Shown: positions 33,831-42,216 of the stretch, one piece after another
Layout: every line of letters begins with the position of its first letter
Position numbering within the stretch: the first letter of the stretch is position 1
Origin: Chitinispirillales bacterium
Lineage (GTDB): Bacteria; Fibrobacterota; Chitinivibrionia; Chitinivibrionales; Chitinispirillaceae
Assembly: GCA_031254105.1 (NCBI GenBank)
Contig: JAIRVB010000049.1
Span: forward strand, 48,706-112,705
Direction of reading: 5' to 3'
Length of the DNA: 64,000 nucleotides
Made by a program: the position numbers and the translations under genes
The notes under the pieces: model-generated
Told to the model about the DNA's origin: nothing
What the model saw: the letters and a program-made list of their open reading frames with translations, nothing else
The model's database searches: none

Positions 33831-34418
33831 CTACCTTTTCAAGTGGTGATGTGGATCAATAAGCTCATAGAGTCTTGGCCAGCAGGTCATCATTTTAGAT
33901 GTCCAGTCCGCGCACTTCATTGATACCATATCCACTTTTTCAAGGTTTGCCTGACAGCATTCGAGAAATAGCGGGTGACCGGCGTGATCCGGTTTTTGTA
34001 TACCAATGGCGCGGTAGGGACAATAGTAATCCTGAACCCAGATCGGCATCTCTCCTTTCGCCCATGCTTCCGGCGAGCAGCCGTATTGGCTGAACTTAAT
34101 GAAAAGCGGCTTCTTTTTACCCACGTTAAAGGGATCGTCTAATGGTACCTCAGTGTCTTTATAGTAGTGTGTAAGGTCGCCGACTTTCCAGAATATACGC
34201 CGTATGCGGGCGCTAAGCTGAGCCTGACCCGTAAATGTTATATTAACCGATCTGTGGCTTATGGTAGAAACGTCTTTTTTGATCCAGCCGTTCCCGCCGC
34301 ACTTGTTGCAAACGTAGGCTATGCCCTCACGTATCATGTGTGGATCAAGCTGCTTTACCCCGGTAGCGAAGCAATCGCTGCACTCGACTTTAACAATGTT
34401 TTCGTCTATTTTATCCAT
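33831..34418 (-). CDS. Hypothetical protein with N-terminal double CxxC zinc module
   Basis: This 195-aa soluble protein starts MDKIDENIVKVECSDCFATG and continues to CNKCGGNGWI. The two CxxCxxxG pairs look like the zinc centre of DnaJ-type or rubredoxin-like ribbons. The remainder is mixed alpha/beta, with scattered cysteines late in the chain (YYCPYRAIG, ECCQANLE, MKCADW). The ATG at 34418 is chosen over the GTG three codons upstream. I do not recognise the family. It has no operon partner. Nucleic-acid or metal binding is plausible. Confidence 0.6.
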   Translation of the reverse strand: MDKIDENIVKVECSDCFATGVKQLDPHMIREGIAYVCNKCGGNGWIKKDVSTISHRSVNITFTGQAQLSARIRRIFWKVGDLTHYYKDTEVPLDDPFNVGKKKPLFIKFSQYGCSPEAWAKGEMPIWVQDYYCPYRAIGIQKPDHAGHPLFLECCQANLEKVDMVSMKCADWTSKMMTCWPRLYELIDPHHHLKR

Positions 34419-34476
34419 ATTTAACACTGCATGTAATTATATTTATATAAAAAGGTTCAGCGAACCGGTATCTTAT

Positions 34477-35391
34477 TTATTTGGAAAACTCTAACATTCT
34501 GTCAAGCGAACGGCGCGCTTGTAAACATAAGTTTTTGTCAAGTGTAATCTCCTCCCCCGCGCTCCCTTCAAGAGCGGCAAGCACAAGCTCTGCGGAAATA
34601 GCTTTCATATCCGGACAAACAAGTTTATCTGAAAGAGGATAGAACTTTTTGCCGGGATTCGCTTTTTGTAAAGTATGAATCAATCCAAGTTCCGTAGCGA
34701 TAATAAATTCGTTCTCATTAGATTTAGCCGCAAAATCACACATTCCTCCGGTAGAAAGCGCGTAGTCACAAAGTATTCTGCTTTCGGCCGGAGCTTCCGG
34801 GTGAATAAGTATTGGGGCGTTTGGATGCTTTTTTCTTGCCTGTTCTATCATAAAAGGTTCAATCTGAGCATGAATGGGGCAGCAGCCATCCCAAAAGATC
34901 ATCTTCCTGCCGGTTTGCTCCTGAATAAAAGTTCCGAGATGACGGTCGGGAACAAATATTATCTCAGTATCTTCAGGAAGCGACTTTGCTATCGCGAGCG
35001 CGTTTGAACTTGTGCAGCAAATATCTGAAAGCGCTTTTATTTGCGCGGTTGAATTTACATAGCACATCACAAGCTTATCAGGGTGTTGGGCTTTTAGCGC
35101 ACTAAGTCCGCTTGTGTCGATCATGTCAGCCATCGGACATCCTGCGGCGGGGGCTGGCAGAATCACTTTACGGTTGGGGTTAAGGATATGAGCGGTCTCC
35201 GCCATAAAACGTACACCGCAAAAAATGATTATATCCGCGTCAGTACGGCTGGCTTCAACGCTTAACCCATAAGAGTCGCCGACATAATCAGCAATATCCT
35301 GTACCTCGCCGGGTTGATAGGTGTGAGCAAGTATAACCGCGTTCTTTGCTTTTTTTAACTCTTTAACGGCCTCAGTTGTTTTACTGTTCAT
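34477..35391 (-). CDS. nadA: Quinolinate synthase A
   Basis: This 304-aa 4Fe-4S enzyme condenses iminoaspartate with dihydroxyacetone phosphate to quinolinate, the first committed step of NAD synthesis. Three cluster cysteines are visible in PAAGCPMAD, SDICCTSSN and GGMCDFAAK. The repeated-domain blocks VILAHTYQPGEVQDIADYVG and FVPDRHLGTFI are typical. It overlaps the upstream cysteine desulfurase by 4 nt, a common pairing that supplies sulfur for its cluster. nadB and nadC are not in the window. Confidence 0.95.
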   Translation of the reverse strand: MNSKTTEAVKELKKAKNAVILAHTYQPGEVQDIADYVGDSYGLSVEASRTDADIIIFCGVRFMAETAHILNPNRKVILPAPAAGCPMADMIDTSGLSALKAQHPDKLVMCYVNSTAQIKALSDICCTSSNALAIAKSLPEDTEIIFVPDRHLGTFIQEQTGRKMIFWDGCCPIHAQIEPFMIEQARKKHPNAPILIHPEAPAESRILCDYALSTGGMCDFAAKSNENEFIIATELGLIHTLQKANPGKKFYPLSDKLVCPDMKAISAELVLAALEGSAGEEITLDKNLCLQARRSLDRMLEFSK

Positions 35392-36575
35392 GACTCTCCA
35401 ACGTAAGGTGAAATTTTTCTTAGTTTGTCAACTATTTTGGGCATTGCTTCTATAACTTTATCAACATCGGTGTCTGTATTGTAAAAGCTTAATGAAAAGC
35501 GGGTAGAGCTGTGCGCGAATGTGTACGGCACTCCCATAGCCATCATTACATGTGAAGGCTCAAGGGATCCTGTCGTACAGGCGGAGCCTGAAGAGGCCGC
35601 GATTCCCTCTTCATCAAGATGCAGCAATATCGCCTCACCTTCTATGTTTTCAAAACTTATGTTTGAAGTGTTAGGAAGGCGTTCTGTTGGATGGCCATTG
35701 ACTTTTGCGCCTTTGCAGCGGGAAAGCAGTTCGCGTTCCAGGCGGTCTCTTAACGCGCGTACCCTCGTATTCTCTATCTCCATACGCTGCGCCGCGAGTT
35801 CACAGGCGCGGCCGAATCCTACGATGTAGGGGACATTTTCGGTGCCTGCGCGAAGTCCGTGTTCCTGATGACCGCCATGTATAAGCGGCGGTATTTTCAT
35901 CCCCTTGCGAATGTAAATAGCGCCTATTCCCTTTGGAGCATGAAGCTTGTGACCGGAAAGAGCGAGCATGTCAACCGGTATCTTACTTACATCAATCCTG
36001 ACTTTTCCGGCAGCCTGCACCGCGTCTGTGTGGAAAAAACCGCCGCGCTCCTTTACTTTTTCCGCAAACTTTGCGATATCGAATATAACGCCTGTTTCAT
36101 TATTAGCCCACATTAGCGAAACAAGCGTGCCGGGGTCGATAAACTGATTGTCAAAGTAATCCATTGAGATTAATCCCTGATTATCGACCGGCATCTCCAA
36201 GAGAGATGCGCCTTCATCTTTGAGAAACCTTGCGGTATTGCGGACTGCCGCGTGTTCAACAGATGATGTTATAATGCGGGTGCGGCTTCCGTTCTTTTGG
36301 AAAAAGCCCTTTATGGCCATGTTGTCGCTTTCGGAGCCGCTGCCTGTAAAGTAAATCTCCTCAGGCTGCGCTCCTATGAGTAAAGCCACCTTAGCGCGCG
36401 CATCTTCCACGTGCCGCATCATTTTGCGGCCAAACCGGTAGATACTTGATGGGTTGCCATAAGTATCGCTAAAAAATGGCAGGATCGCTTCCGCCACCTC
36501 CGGCGCAACACGGGTTGTTGCGTTATTATCTAAGTAAAAGTTCCGCGTAAAAACCTCCCCTTTAACGCTCGTCAA
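35388..36575 (-). CDS. nifS: Cysteine desulfurase (NifS/IscS type)
   Basis: This 395-aa PLP enzyme moves sulfur from cysteine to iron-sulfur cluster assembly. It has the N-terminal YLDNNATTRVAPEV, the PLP lysine in ALSGHKLHAPKGIGA, and the active-site loop ASSGSACTTGSLEPSHV with its catalytic Cys. Its position directly before nadA, with a 4-nt overlap, points to cluster repair for NadA. The N-terminus overlaps the small membrane gene upstream by 14 nt, so the three form one operon. Confidence 0.93.
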   Translation of the reverse strand: MTSVKGEVFTRNFYLDNNATTRVAPEVAEAILPFFSDTYGNPSSIYRFGRKMMRHVEDARAKVALLIGAQPEEIYFTGSGSESDNMAIKGFFQKNGSRTRIITSSVEHAAVRNTARFLKDEGASLLEMPVDNQGLISMDYFDNQFIDPGTLVSLMWANNETGVIFDIAKFAEKVKERGGFFHTDAVQAAGKVRIDVSKIPVDMLALSGHKLHAPKGIGAIYIRKGMKIPPLIHGGHQEHGLRAGTENVPYIVGFGRACELAAQRMEIENTRVRALRDRLERELLSRCKGAKVNGHPTERLPNTSNISFENIEGEAILLHLDEEGIAASSGSACTTGSLEPSHVMMAMGVPYTFAHSSTRFSLSFYNTDTDVDKVIEAMPKIVDKLRKISPYVGES

Positions 36576-36780
36576 TATGGCGCAGAAAAAGTATTACGTT
36601 TGATACTGCAAGAATAATCATGAAAAGAGTTTTACCATAGCTGACAGCGCCGTTCGCCGTTTTGAACGCGGCATTCATTTTTCTGTTGTAAGGAGCTCTT
36701 ATCAAAGCGGACATTCCTTCAAGAATAATAACAAACACCCACAAAACAGTAAGTCCTGATAAGATCTGTTTGGGTTTCAC
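36562..36780 (-). CDS. Small two-helix membrane protein
   Basis: This 72-aa protein has two hydrophobic helices (LTVLWVFVIILEGMSALI and LFMIILAVSNVILFL) separated by a basic loop (RAPYNRKMNAAFKTANG). I do not recognise the family. It is the first gene of the operon with nifS and nadA and overlaps nifS by 14 nt, which supports it being a real gene. Function is unknown. Confidence 0.6.
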   Translation of the reverse strand: MKPKQILSGLTVLWVFVIILEGMSALIRAPYNRKMNAAFKTANGAVSYGKTLFMIILAVSNVILFLRHIDER

Positions 36781-36928
36781 GGGTAACGCCCCCTTTGACT
36801 GTGTTAGTTTCCGGACAGCGCGTTTTTAAACGCGTTGATACTAAATAAAATAATTTCAGCGCGCAAGCAAAGAAAACGCAGAAATAAAATCAAATTTTTC
36901 TTATTCCATACCCGTACTATATTATGAG

Positions 36929-37150
36929 CGCCCGCGGAGCACCAGAGGACGTGCCAGTGAAATGGCATGATGCCAAAGTTTGCTTCGGCAAGCTTTTGAC
37001 CGCAAGCGGCGATACGTGTGAGAGGGTGAAATAGTAGACGGCTGTCTGTTTTCTTTTCCGGCACGAGGATTACAGCGCAGAAACCGCACACCTCTCTTCT
37101 ACATGTAAAGCGGTATGTCTTAATTTATAAGACATACCGCTTTTTTATAT
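36929..37150 (+). ncRNA. Candidate structured non-coding RNA (unassigned)
   Basis: No convincing gene covers this stretch, but the plus strand is rich in local hairpins. One is AAAGTTTGC-TTCG-GCAAGCTTT near 36977-36998, with a stable UUCG loop. Others are GTGCCA/TGGCAT near 36951-36968, CCGC/GCGG near 37001, and AGAC/GTCT near 37038. It ends in a strong terminator whose T-run is on the plus strand, although the nearest plus-strand gene upstream ends more than 3 kb away. A TATATT box at 36915-36920 may be its -10. I compared it by eye with RNase P, 6S, tmRNA, SRP RNA and common riboswitches without a match. Confidence 0.4.
37107..37146 (+). terminator. Strong intrinsic terminator
   Basis: A perfect 16-bp stem (AAAGCGGTATGTCTTA with TAAGACATACCGCTTT, arms 37107-37122 and 37128-37143) has a 5-nt loop and TTTTTT at 37141-37146. 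The T-run favours the plus strand, ending the candidate RNA. In the reverse direction only three Ts follow, so it would end the 37165-37902 gene less well. Confidence 0.8.
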
Positions 37151-37164
37151 CTTAAAGTTTATGT

Positions 37165-37902
37165 CTAAAAAGGAATTTGTTTGAGGTAATCCATAAAGGG
37201 CTGCGCGATAGTGATCTCTTTCTTTCTGCCAACCTCCTGTTGTACAAGCGCTCCGTTCCTTAAAAGTGTATGCACGTCCTCCATCACCCTATGATAACGG
37301 TAACCTAATGATCTTGCTATTTGCGCCGGAAAGCTTTGTCGCTTATTCAATAGAAAATTTAAAATTTCAGTGCGCATTTCAGCCCCAAATAGTGCCCGGC
37401 GGGCAAGGTTGTGGTTTAATTTTAACATGAGGTTTCTCTGAAACACCACACCGTTTTTTATCTTGAAATCTACATAATACAAATTCCACCTGCGGTTTAC
37501 CGCTGTCTCACTTTTTACAGCTTCGGTTCTGGTTTCTTCCGATTTCCCAGTACCGTAAAAAAGCATCTCCGGCTGAGACTTCGGAGTGCAGTACTTTGCT
37601 ATCTTTTTAAATTTTTGCGCTTCTTTACCTGCCACAAGATCGCTTATTAATCCTAAAACAGCAGAATCCGCCAACTTTATGTTCTTCTGCATAAGGGACA
37701 TATTTATTAGATCCCCATGCTCCTGAATCCAACCCGCCATCCCCTCTATAAGACGGGAATCGTAACGGCCTATAAGCGAGGTTTCCGCTATAAGCTCCTC
37801 AAGATAGGGTTCCTCAAGAGCCGGCTCCGTACCGGAAAAGCCTACACCAAGACGCATCCATTTTCGATATAATGCTAATAACAGTTCCATTTTTGGGATC
37901 AT
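37165..37902 (-). CDS. Uncharacterised winged-helix protein, 245 aa
   Basis: This soluble protein has a helical N-terminal region (MELLLALYRKWMRLGVGFSG, residues 5-25) and a middle part with acidic and Ser/Thr-rich stretches. Its C-terminal winged helix is FLLNKRQSFPAQIARSLGYR followed by VHTLLRNGALVQQEVGRKKE. This looks like a two-part regulator with a binding domain and an MarR/ArsR-like DNA-binding domain, but I cannot name the family. The ATG at 37902 is used. A GTG at 37920 is possible. A palindrome 60 bp upstream may be its operator. Its 3' end faces the candidate RNA. Confidence 0.6.
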   Translation of the reverse strand: MIPKMELLLALYRKWMRLGVGFSGTEPALEEPYLEELIAETSLIGRYDSRLIEGMAGWIQEHGDLINMSLMQKNIKLADSAVLGLISDLVAGKEAQKFKKIAKYCTPKSQPEMLFYGTGKSEETRTEAVKSETAVNRRWNLYYVDFKIKNGVVFQRNLMLKLNHNLARRALFGAEMRTEILNFLLNKRQSFPAQIARSLGYRYHRVMEDVHTLLRNGALVQQEVGRKKEITIAQPFMDYLKQIPF

Positions 37903-37961
37903 AGTCGGCCCAATATGCACCTTATTTTGAGAGATGTACCTTTTTTGATATATTTAAATAT

Positions 37962-37974
37962 ACCATTAATTGGT
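37962..37974 (-). promoter_or_regulatory. Palindromic site upstream of the winged-helix gene
   Basis: ACCATTAATTGGT is a near-perfect palindrome (ACCA/TGGT arms around TTAA), 60 bp before the ATG at 37902. It lies next to AT-rich DNA that could hold a -10 box. Autoregulation by the winged-helix product is inferred from position only. Confidence 0.3.
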
Positions 37975-38038
37975 GCATATGACAATACAAAACATAAGCT
38001 TGTAAATTTATCTTTCGGTCAACCAAAAACAAATACAG

Positions 38039-38106
38039 AAATAATAATGCAGAAATGATTGAAAATCCTCTTTTATTTCTGCATTCTGAGTTCTGCATTA
38101 TTATTT
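38039..38106. repeat. Perfect 16-bp inverted repeat of the AAATAATAATGCAGAA family
   Basis: AAATAATAATGCAGAA at 38039-38054 faces its exact reverse complement at 38091-38106, with inner pairing GCAGAAAT/ATTTCTGC. The right arm contains the clpB stop codon. Together with the preceding TGTAAATTTATCTTTC block (about 38000-38016) it resembles 40753-40850 upstream of clpB, so this repeat family brackets the clpB gene. Confidence 0.75.
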
Positions 38107-40680
38107 TAAAATGGTTATCTGCAGCTTCTCCATACCGCCTCTAATTTTAATTGTTCCGCCGCCGGTCAATTCACCGGCAATGATCATGCGTGATACAGGC
38201 GTTTCGATCTCTTTTTGGATAACTCTCTTGAGCGGACGCGCTCCATAAACGGGATCATAACCTATTTGGGAGATCAGGTTAAGGGCGCTGTCGTCTATGT
38301 CAACATGTATTTGCATCGCTTCAAGCCGTTTTACAAAAAGGCTTACCTGTATGGATGCGATTTTTCTGATCTGCTCCCTGCCAAGCGGATCAAAAACAAT
38401 GATCTCATCTACCCGGTTTAAAAATTCCGGTCTGAAGTATCTCTTCAGCTCAGACAGAACGGTTGATTTTAGCAGCTCGCGCTCATTTTCATCATTATCA
38501 ATTATTAACTGGGAGCCGATATTGGAGGTCATTATGATAATAGTATTTTTAAAATCAACAACTCTTCCCTGCGAATCGGTAATACGCCCGTCGTCAAGGA
38601 TTTGCAGAAGGATGTTAAACACCTCAGGATGCGCTTTTTCGATCTCATCAAAGAGTACCACTGAGTATGGACGCCGCCTTACCGCTTCGGTGAGCTGTCC
38701 GCCCTCCTCATAACCTACATATCCCGGAGGAGCTCCGGTAAGCCGTGAGACAGCGAATTTTTCCATATATTCTGACATGTCAATACGCACCATAGCGCGT
38801 TCATCATCAAAAAGATTGAAAGCGAGGGCGCGCGCAAGCTCGGTTTTACCCACTCCTGTTGGTCCGAGAAAAATAAAACTTCCGATAGGGCGGTTAGAGT
38901 CCTTAAGTCCCGCGCGGGCTCTAAGCACCGCTTCGGCAACAGCGTCTACCGCTTCATCCTGCCCTACGACACGTTCATGCAGATGAGCATCGAGAGTTAA
39001 AAGTTTCTCCTTTTCCCCTTCAACAAGCTTATTTACCGGAATGTGCGTCCAGCGGCTTATTATTTCAGCTATCTCCTCTTCACCAACTTCTTCCTTGAGG
39101 AGGCGGTTAGCGTCTGAGTTTTTGATCTGTTCTTCAGCGGCTTTGCGCTGTTGCTCAAGTTCGGGTATCAGTCCGTGGCGAAGTTCAGCCGCGCGGCTCA
39201 GGTCGTAATCCCGCTCAGCCTTCTCAAGCTCCACACGCGCTTTGTCAATCTCTTCTCTTATATTTTGAAGCTTGCCGGATTGCGCTTTTTGAGCCTCCCA
39301 GCGGCTTCTTAAAGAGGCCGCTGTTTCGCGTATGTCCGCAAGCTCCGCTTGCAGCTTAGAGATTTTTTCCCGCGATAAAACATCTTTCTCCTTTTTGAGC
39401 CCTTCTATTTCGATCTCAAGCTGCATCTGTCTGCGCATCGCTTCATCAAGTTCTGCCGGACTTGAGTCCTTTTCGGTGCGGAGTTTTGCGGCGGCTTCAT
39501 CGATAAGGTCGATAGCTTTGTCGGGAAGAAACCGTTCTGAGATATAGCGGTCTGAAAGGGTAGCCGCAGCCACAAGTGCGCTGTCCTTTATCTCTACCCC
39601 ATGGTGAAGCTCATAGCGTTCGCGCAAACCGCGCAGAATAGAGATAGTGTCTTCTACGGTGGGTTGATTTATAAGAACGGTCTGAAAACGGCGTTCAAGC
39701 GCTTTATCTTTTTCTATGTATTTGCGGTATTCGTCAAGTGTTGTGGCGCCTATGGCGTGCAATTCACCTCTGGCAAGCATCGGCTTTAATATGTTGCTTG
39801 CGTCAATTGAACCTTCGGCGGCGCCGGCGCCGACAACCGTGTGCAGTTCATCAATGAACAGAATGATATTGCCGCTTTCCGCCACCTCTTTGATAACAGC
39901 CTTCAGCCGCTCTTCAAATTCGCCTCTGAATTTGGCTCCTGCCACAAGCGCTCCCATGTCAAGAGATACGACAGATCTGCTTTTTAGTCCTTCAGGAACA
40001 TCGCCTTTAACAATGCGCAGCGCAAGCCCCTCTACGATAGCGGTTTTGCCAACCCCCGGGTCGCCGATCAAGACAGGATTGTTCTTGGTTCTGCGGGAGA
40101 GAATCTGAATTATTCGCCTGATTTCATCATCGCGGCCTATTACAGGATCAAGTTTTCCGCGCCGTGCCGCTTCAGTGAGGTCACGGGAATATTTTTCAAG
40201 CGCCTGAAAAGTTGATTCGGGATCTGTTGACGTTACACGCTGAGCGCCCCGCAGAGATTTGAGCGCATTGAGCGCCGCGCCGTAACTCACGCCTATCTTT
40301 TCCCCCCAGAGCTTGGAATCGGCGTCTTTGTTAAGAGACGCAAGAAAGAGATGCTCTACGCTTACATACTCATCTTTCATTTGTGCGGCAAGCTGCTTTG
40401 CTTCCGCCAGTACGGCAGTAAGGCCGCGCGAGGCATAAGTTTGTATTCCAGCTCCGCTGACAACAGGCAAGCGTCGTAAAGAAGCGGCAAGCGTCTGTTG
40501 CGCCATATCTTTATTGACACCGAGTTTATCTAAAAGAGATGGTATAAATCCGTTTTGCTGCCGCAAAAGAGCTTCTAACAGATGCAAAGATGTAAGCTCC
40601 TGATGATCCATCCGAACAGCAATCTCCTGAGCGGTGTTCAGAGCTTCCTGCGCGCGGGTGGTGAATTTGTCAATGTTCAT
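38101..40680 (-). CDS. clpB: ClpB disaggregase
   Basis: This 859-aa hexameric AAA+ chaperone resolubilises aggregates together with DnaK. Domains run in order: a Clp N-domain repeat pair ([16 protein letters not shown], then [15 protein letters not shown]); NBD1 with Walker [16 protein letters not shown]; the M-domain coiled coil (about residues 400-520); NBD2 with Walker [16 protein letters not shown], Walker [12 protein letters not shown] and sensor residues; and a C-terminal D2 small domain ([18 protein letters not shown]). The length is standard. dnaK is encoded 8 kb away on the other strand. No CIRCE element is visible. Confidence 0.97.
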   Translation of the reverse strand: MNIDKFTTRAQEALNTAQEIAVRMDHQELTSLHLLEALLRQQNGFIPSLLDKLGVNKDMAQQTLAASLRRLPVVSGAGIQTYASRGLTAVLAEAKQLAAQMKDEYVSVEHLFLASLNKDADSKLWGEKIGVSYGAALNALKSLRGAQRVTSTDPESTFQALEKYSRDLTEAARRGKLDPVIGRDDEIRRIIQILSRRTKNNPVLIGDPGVGKTAIVEGLALRIVKGDVPEGLKSRSVVSLDMGALVAGAKFRGEFEERLKAVIKEVAESGNIILFIDELHTVVGAGAAEGSIDASNILKPMLARGELHAIGATTLDEYRKYIEKDKALERRFQTVLINQPTVEDTISILRGLRERYELHHGVEIKDSALVAAATLSDRYISERFLPDKAIDLIDEAAAKLRTEKDSSPAELDEAMRRQMQLEIEIEGLKKEKDVLSREKISKLQAELADIRETAASLRSRWEAQKAQSGKLQNIREEIDKARVELEKAERDYDLSRAAELRHGLIPELEQQRKAAEEQIKNSDANRLLKEEVGEEEIAEIISRWTHIPVNKLVEGEKEKLLTLDAHLHERVVGQDEAVDAVAEAVLRARAGLKDSNRPIGSFIFLGPTGVGKTELARALAFNLFDDERAMVRIDMSEYMEKFAVSRLTGAPPGYVGYEEGGQLTEAVRRRPYSVVLFDEIEKAHPEVFNILLQILDDGRITDSQGRVVDFKNTIIIMTSNIGSQLIIDNDENERELLKSTVLSELKRYFRPEFLNRVDEIIVFDPLGREQIRKIASIQVSLFVKRLEAMQIHVDIDDSALNLISQIGYDPVYGARPLKRVIQKEIETPVSRMIIAGELTGGGTIKIRGGMEKLQITILK

Positions 40681-40744
40681 AAGATTTTCTCCTTTTCACT
40701 GCAGAAAGGTATGCAAACCTTGTGCCATTGTTAATAATAAAAAA

Positions 40745-40771
40745 ATAAGGGTCTGTAAATTTATCTTTCAA
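40745..40771 (-). promoter_or_regulatory. Possible heat-shock (sigma-32-like) promoter of clpB
   Basis: Read on the reverse strand, TTGAAA (40771-40766), a 14-bp spacer and CCCTTAT (40751-40745) fit the sigma-32 pattern CTTGAAA-N11-16-CCCATNT well, 65 bp before the clpB ATG. The caveat is that part of this stretch also occurs at about 38000-38016, so it may be repeat sequence that happens to match. Confidence 0.35.
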
Positions 40772-41028
40772 TAAACCCAAAAAACGCGGAGAAAGCAAGT
40801 AATAATATAACAAAAACTCTAATATATTTTATTTCTGCATTGACCGGCAAAATTACAGAGATCAATTACATGCTCAGAAATAAAATGGCCGAGTGTGAAA
40901 ATAAAACAAATGCGGCATGCTGTATAGTAGCAAAATGAAACAGGTTGGTTTTTATCGGTCTTATAAATGCTGCCCTTGACTTCAAAATAAATTTCATTAA
41001 GTATTTCCTAAAAGAATAAGATGATCTC

Positions 41029-41298
41029 CCTTCTCCGCGCCCTATTGGGGCTCACAGCCGCAGGCTGTCTCTATAACCCCATACTTTAGCGTGGGGTGGG
41101 AACCGCTGTAAGGGTGTTGCGCGCAACGCTCCTCCAACATATGCGTCACGCACATGCGGCCCCGCGTTGAAACACATCTGTAAGGGCGTTGCGCGCAACG
41201 CTCCTCCAACATATGCATCACGCGTGTGCGGCCCCGCGTTGAAACACGGGGTTTTAAAGACAGCCTGCGGTTGTGCGCTCCTCCAGAGCGCGGAGAGG
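41029..41298. repeat. 270-bp hairpin element with ~51-bp imperfect terminal inverted repeats
   Basis: The left end (41029-41080) and right end (41248-41298) are imperfect inverted copies. The best blocks are CTCCGCGC/GCGCGGAG and CCGCAGGCTGTCT/AGACAGCCTGCGG. Between them lie two tandem 70-bp units. No reading frame is convincing. It occupies the 846-bp gap between clpB and tetR. The rest of that gap holds an AATAATA repeat (40791-40850), AT-rich DNA and the tetR promoter region. It resembles a MITE or a large structured leader. Confidence 0.7.
41106..41247. repeat. Two tandem 70-bp units (72-bp period)
   Basis: 41106-41175 and 41178-41247 match with about six differences. Each starts CTGTAAGGG and ends GTTGAAACAC, and each contains a GTTGCGCGCAAC palindrome. 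They fill the core of the larger inverted-repeat element. The CTGTAAGGG opening recalls the GTAAGGGCGGC palindrome family elsewhere in the window. Confidence 0.85.
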
Positions 41299-41314
41299 AA
41301 TGAATAAGTTAATA

Positions 41315-41337
41315 TTTTTTCGACTAAAAGTCAAAAA
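41315..41337. promoter_or_regulatory. Palindrome upstream of tetR, possible operator
   Basis: GACT-AAA-AGTC at 41322-41332, flanked by T-run and A-run, makes a symmetrical site about 200 bp before tetR. A related half-site, AGTCGAAAAA, lies near 41431 just after the predicted -10 box. Regulation by the TetR-family product is inferred. Confidence 0.35.
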
Positions 41338-41392
41338 TTCAAACAAAAAGACAGTGTTTCAACAAAAAACCAAATTATCTAAAAAAACGTCT

Positions 41393-41421
41393 TGCTTTCT
41401 GTAACCAAACATGTTATATTT
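41393..41421 (+). promoter_or_regulatory. Sigma-70-type promoter of the tetR-efflux operon
   Basis: TTGCTT at 41393-41398 and TATATT at 41416-41421 are spaced by 17 bp. The predicted start near 41428 would give a leader of about 100 nt before the tetR ATG at 41527. The AGTCGAAAAA half-site overlaps the start point. Confidence 0.5.
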
Positions 41422-41526
41422 TAACTTAGAGTCGAAAAATTGGAATCAGAGTGTATAGTTTTGTAAGCAAGGTTCAAAATTTTGGTTCAGAGAACAAAAG
41501 TATGAATCTGGGAAAGGATGACAGAG

Positions 41527-42216
41527 ATGAAAAAAACAGCAAGGTTGGAGGCTGTAAACAGCCTGAAACAGAATTTGATCATGGATGCCGCTCTAAAAGT
41601 AGTAATCCGTGACGGATACTTAGCCGCGAAGCTTGAGGACATAGCTGAAGAAGCCGGCTTCTCAAAGGCGGCTCTTTACCACTACTTTCCCGACAAGGAG
41701 GCGCTGTTTTTAAATCTCATAATAAGGGAACAGCAGTCAGCTTACGAACGTTGTCTGGAAATTGTGGAGCGTGATCTTCCGTTTTTAGAAACTCTCAAAG
41801 AGGTAATCAGCGTTACCTGTCAAAGCGCCACCGCCAATGCCAAACAGGTGGGTTTTACGGGAGAATCACCGTTTAATTCAATAGCGTCAACGCTTGCCAC
41901 AATGTTAAGCAAGCATGAGGACCTTTTTAAAATTTTTTATGAATCCAAAGAGACCTTTACAGATCTGTTTTCACAAGTTGTCGATAAAGCGAAAAAAGCG
42001 GGAGTTTTGACCATCCAGTTAGAGAATAAAATCATCAGTAACTTTATTGGTTTGATTATTCAGGCTGTTGTCAGGGAGGTTCACGAAAACTGCTTGAACG
42101 GTGTACAATACCACGATATCAATAAAACAATAGACGGACTTCTTATGTTCTTTAAACCATGGATCAACAATACGCAGGAACTTGTTCCGGCAGAGGGGGA
42201 GGTGAGCCGTGCTTAG
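41527..42216 (+). CDS. TetR/AcrR-family transcriptional repressor
   Basis: This 229-aa regulator has an N-terminal helix-turn-helix (LEDIAEEAGFSKAALYHYFP, then DKEALFLNLI) and an all-helical ligand-binding domain. The ATG at 41527 is preferred to 41518, since AAGGA lies 9 nt upstream of the former and abuts the latter. It overlaps the tolC-like gene by 8 nt, so it is the first gene of the efflux operon and probably represses its own promoter until a substrate binds. Confidence 0.92.
   Translation: MKKTARLEAVNSLKQNLIMDAALKVVIRDGYLAAKLEDIAEEAGFSKAALYHYFPDKEALFLNLIIREQQSAYERCLEIVERDLPFLETLKEVISVTCQSATANAKQVGFTGESPFNSIASTLATMLSKHEDLFKIFYESKETFTDLFSQVVDKAKKAGVLTIQLENKIISNFIGLIIQAVVREVHENCLNGVQYHDINKTIDGLLMFFKPWINNTQELVPAEGEVSRA

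Noticed and set aside
36804..37091. 95-codon reverse frame rich in Cys and aromatic residues
   Set aside because: No family features and no ribosome-binding site. It overlaps hairpins that better fit a structured RNA on the other strand.
36929..37150. RNase P, 6S, tmRNA, SRP or cobalamin riboswitch identity for the candidate RNA
   Set aside because: Conserved sequence blocks of each (for example GAGGAAAGUCC of RNase P, or the B12 box) are not present. Left unassigned.
38301..40108. Long forward frames antisense to clpB
   Set aside because: Ser/Arg-rich shadows of the clpB reading frame without start signals or motifs.
41029..41298. CRISPR array
   Set aside because: Only two 70-bp units with a 2-bp gap and no spacers. 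No cas genes in the window.
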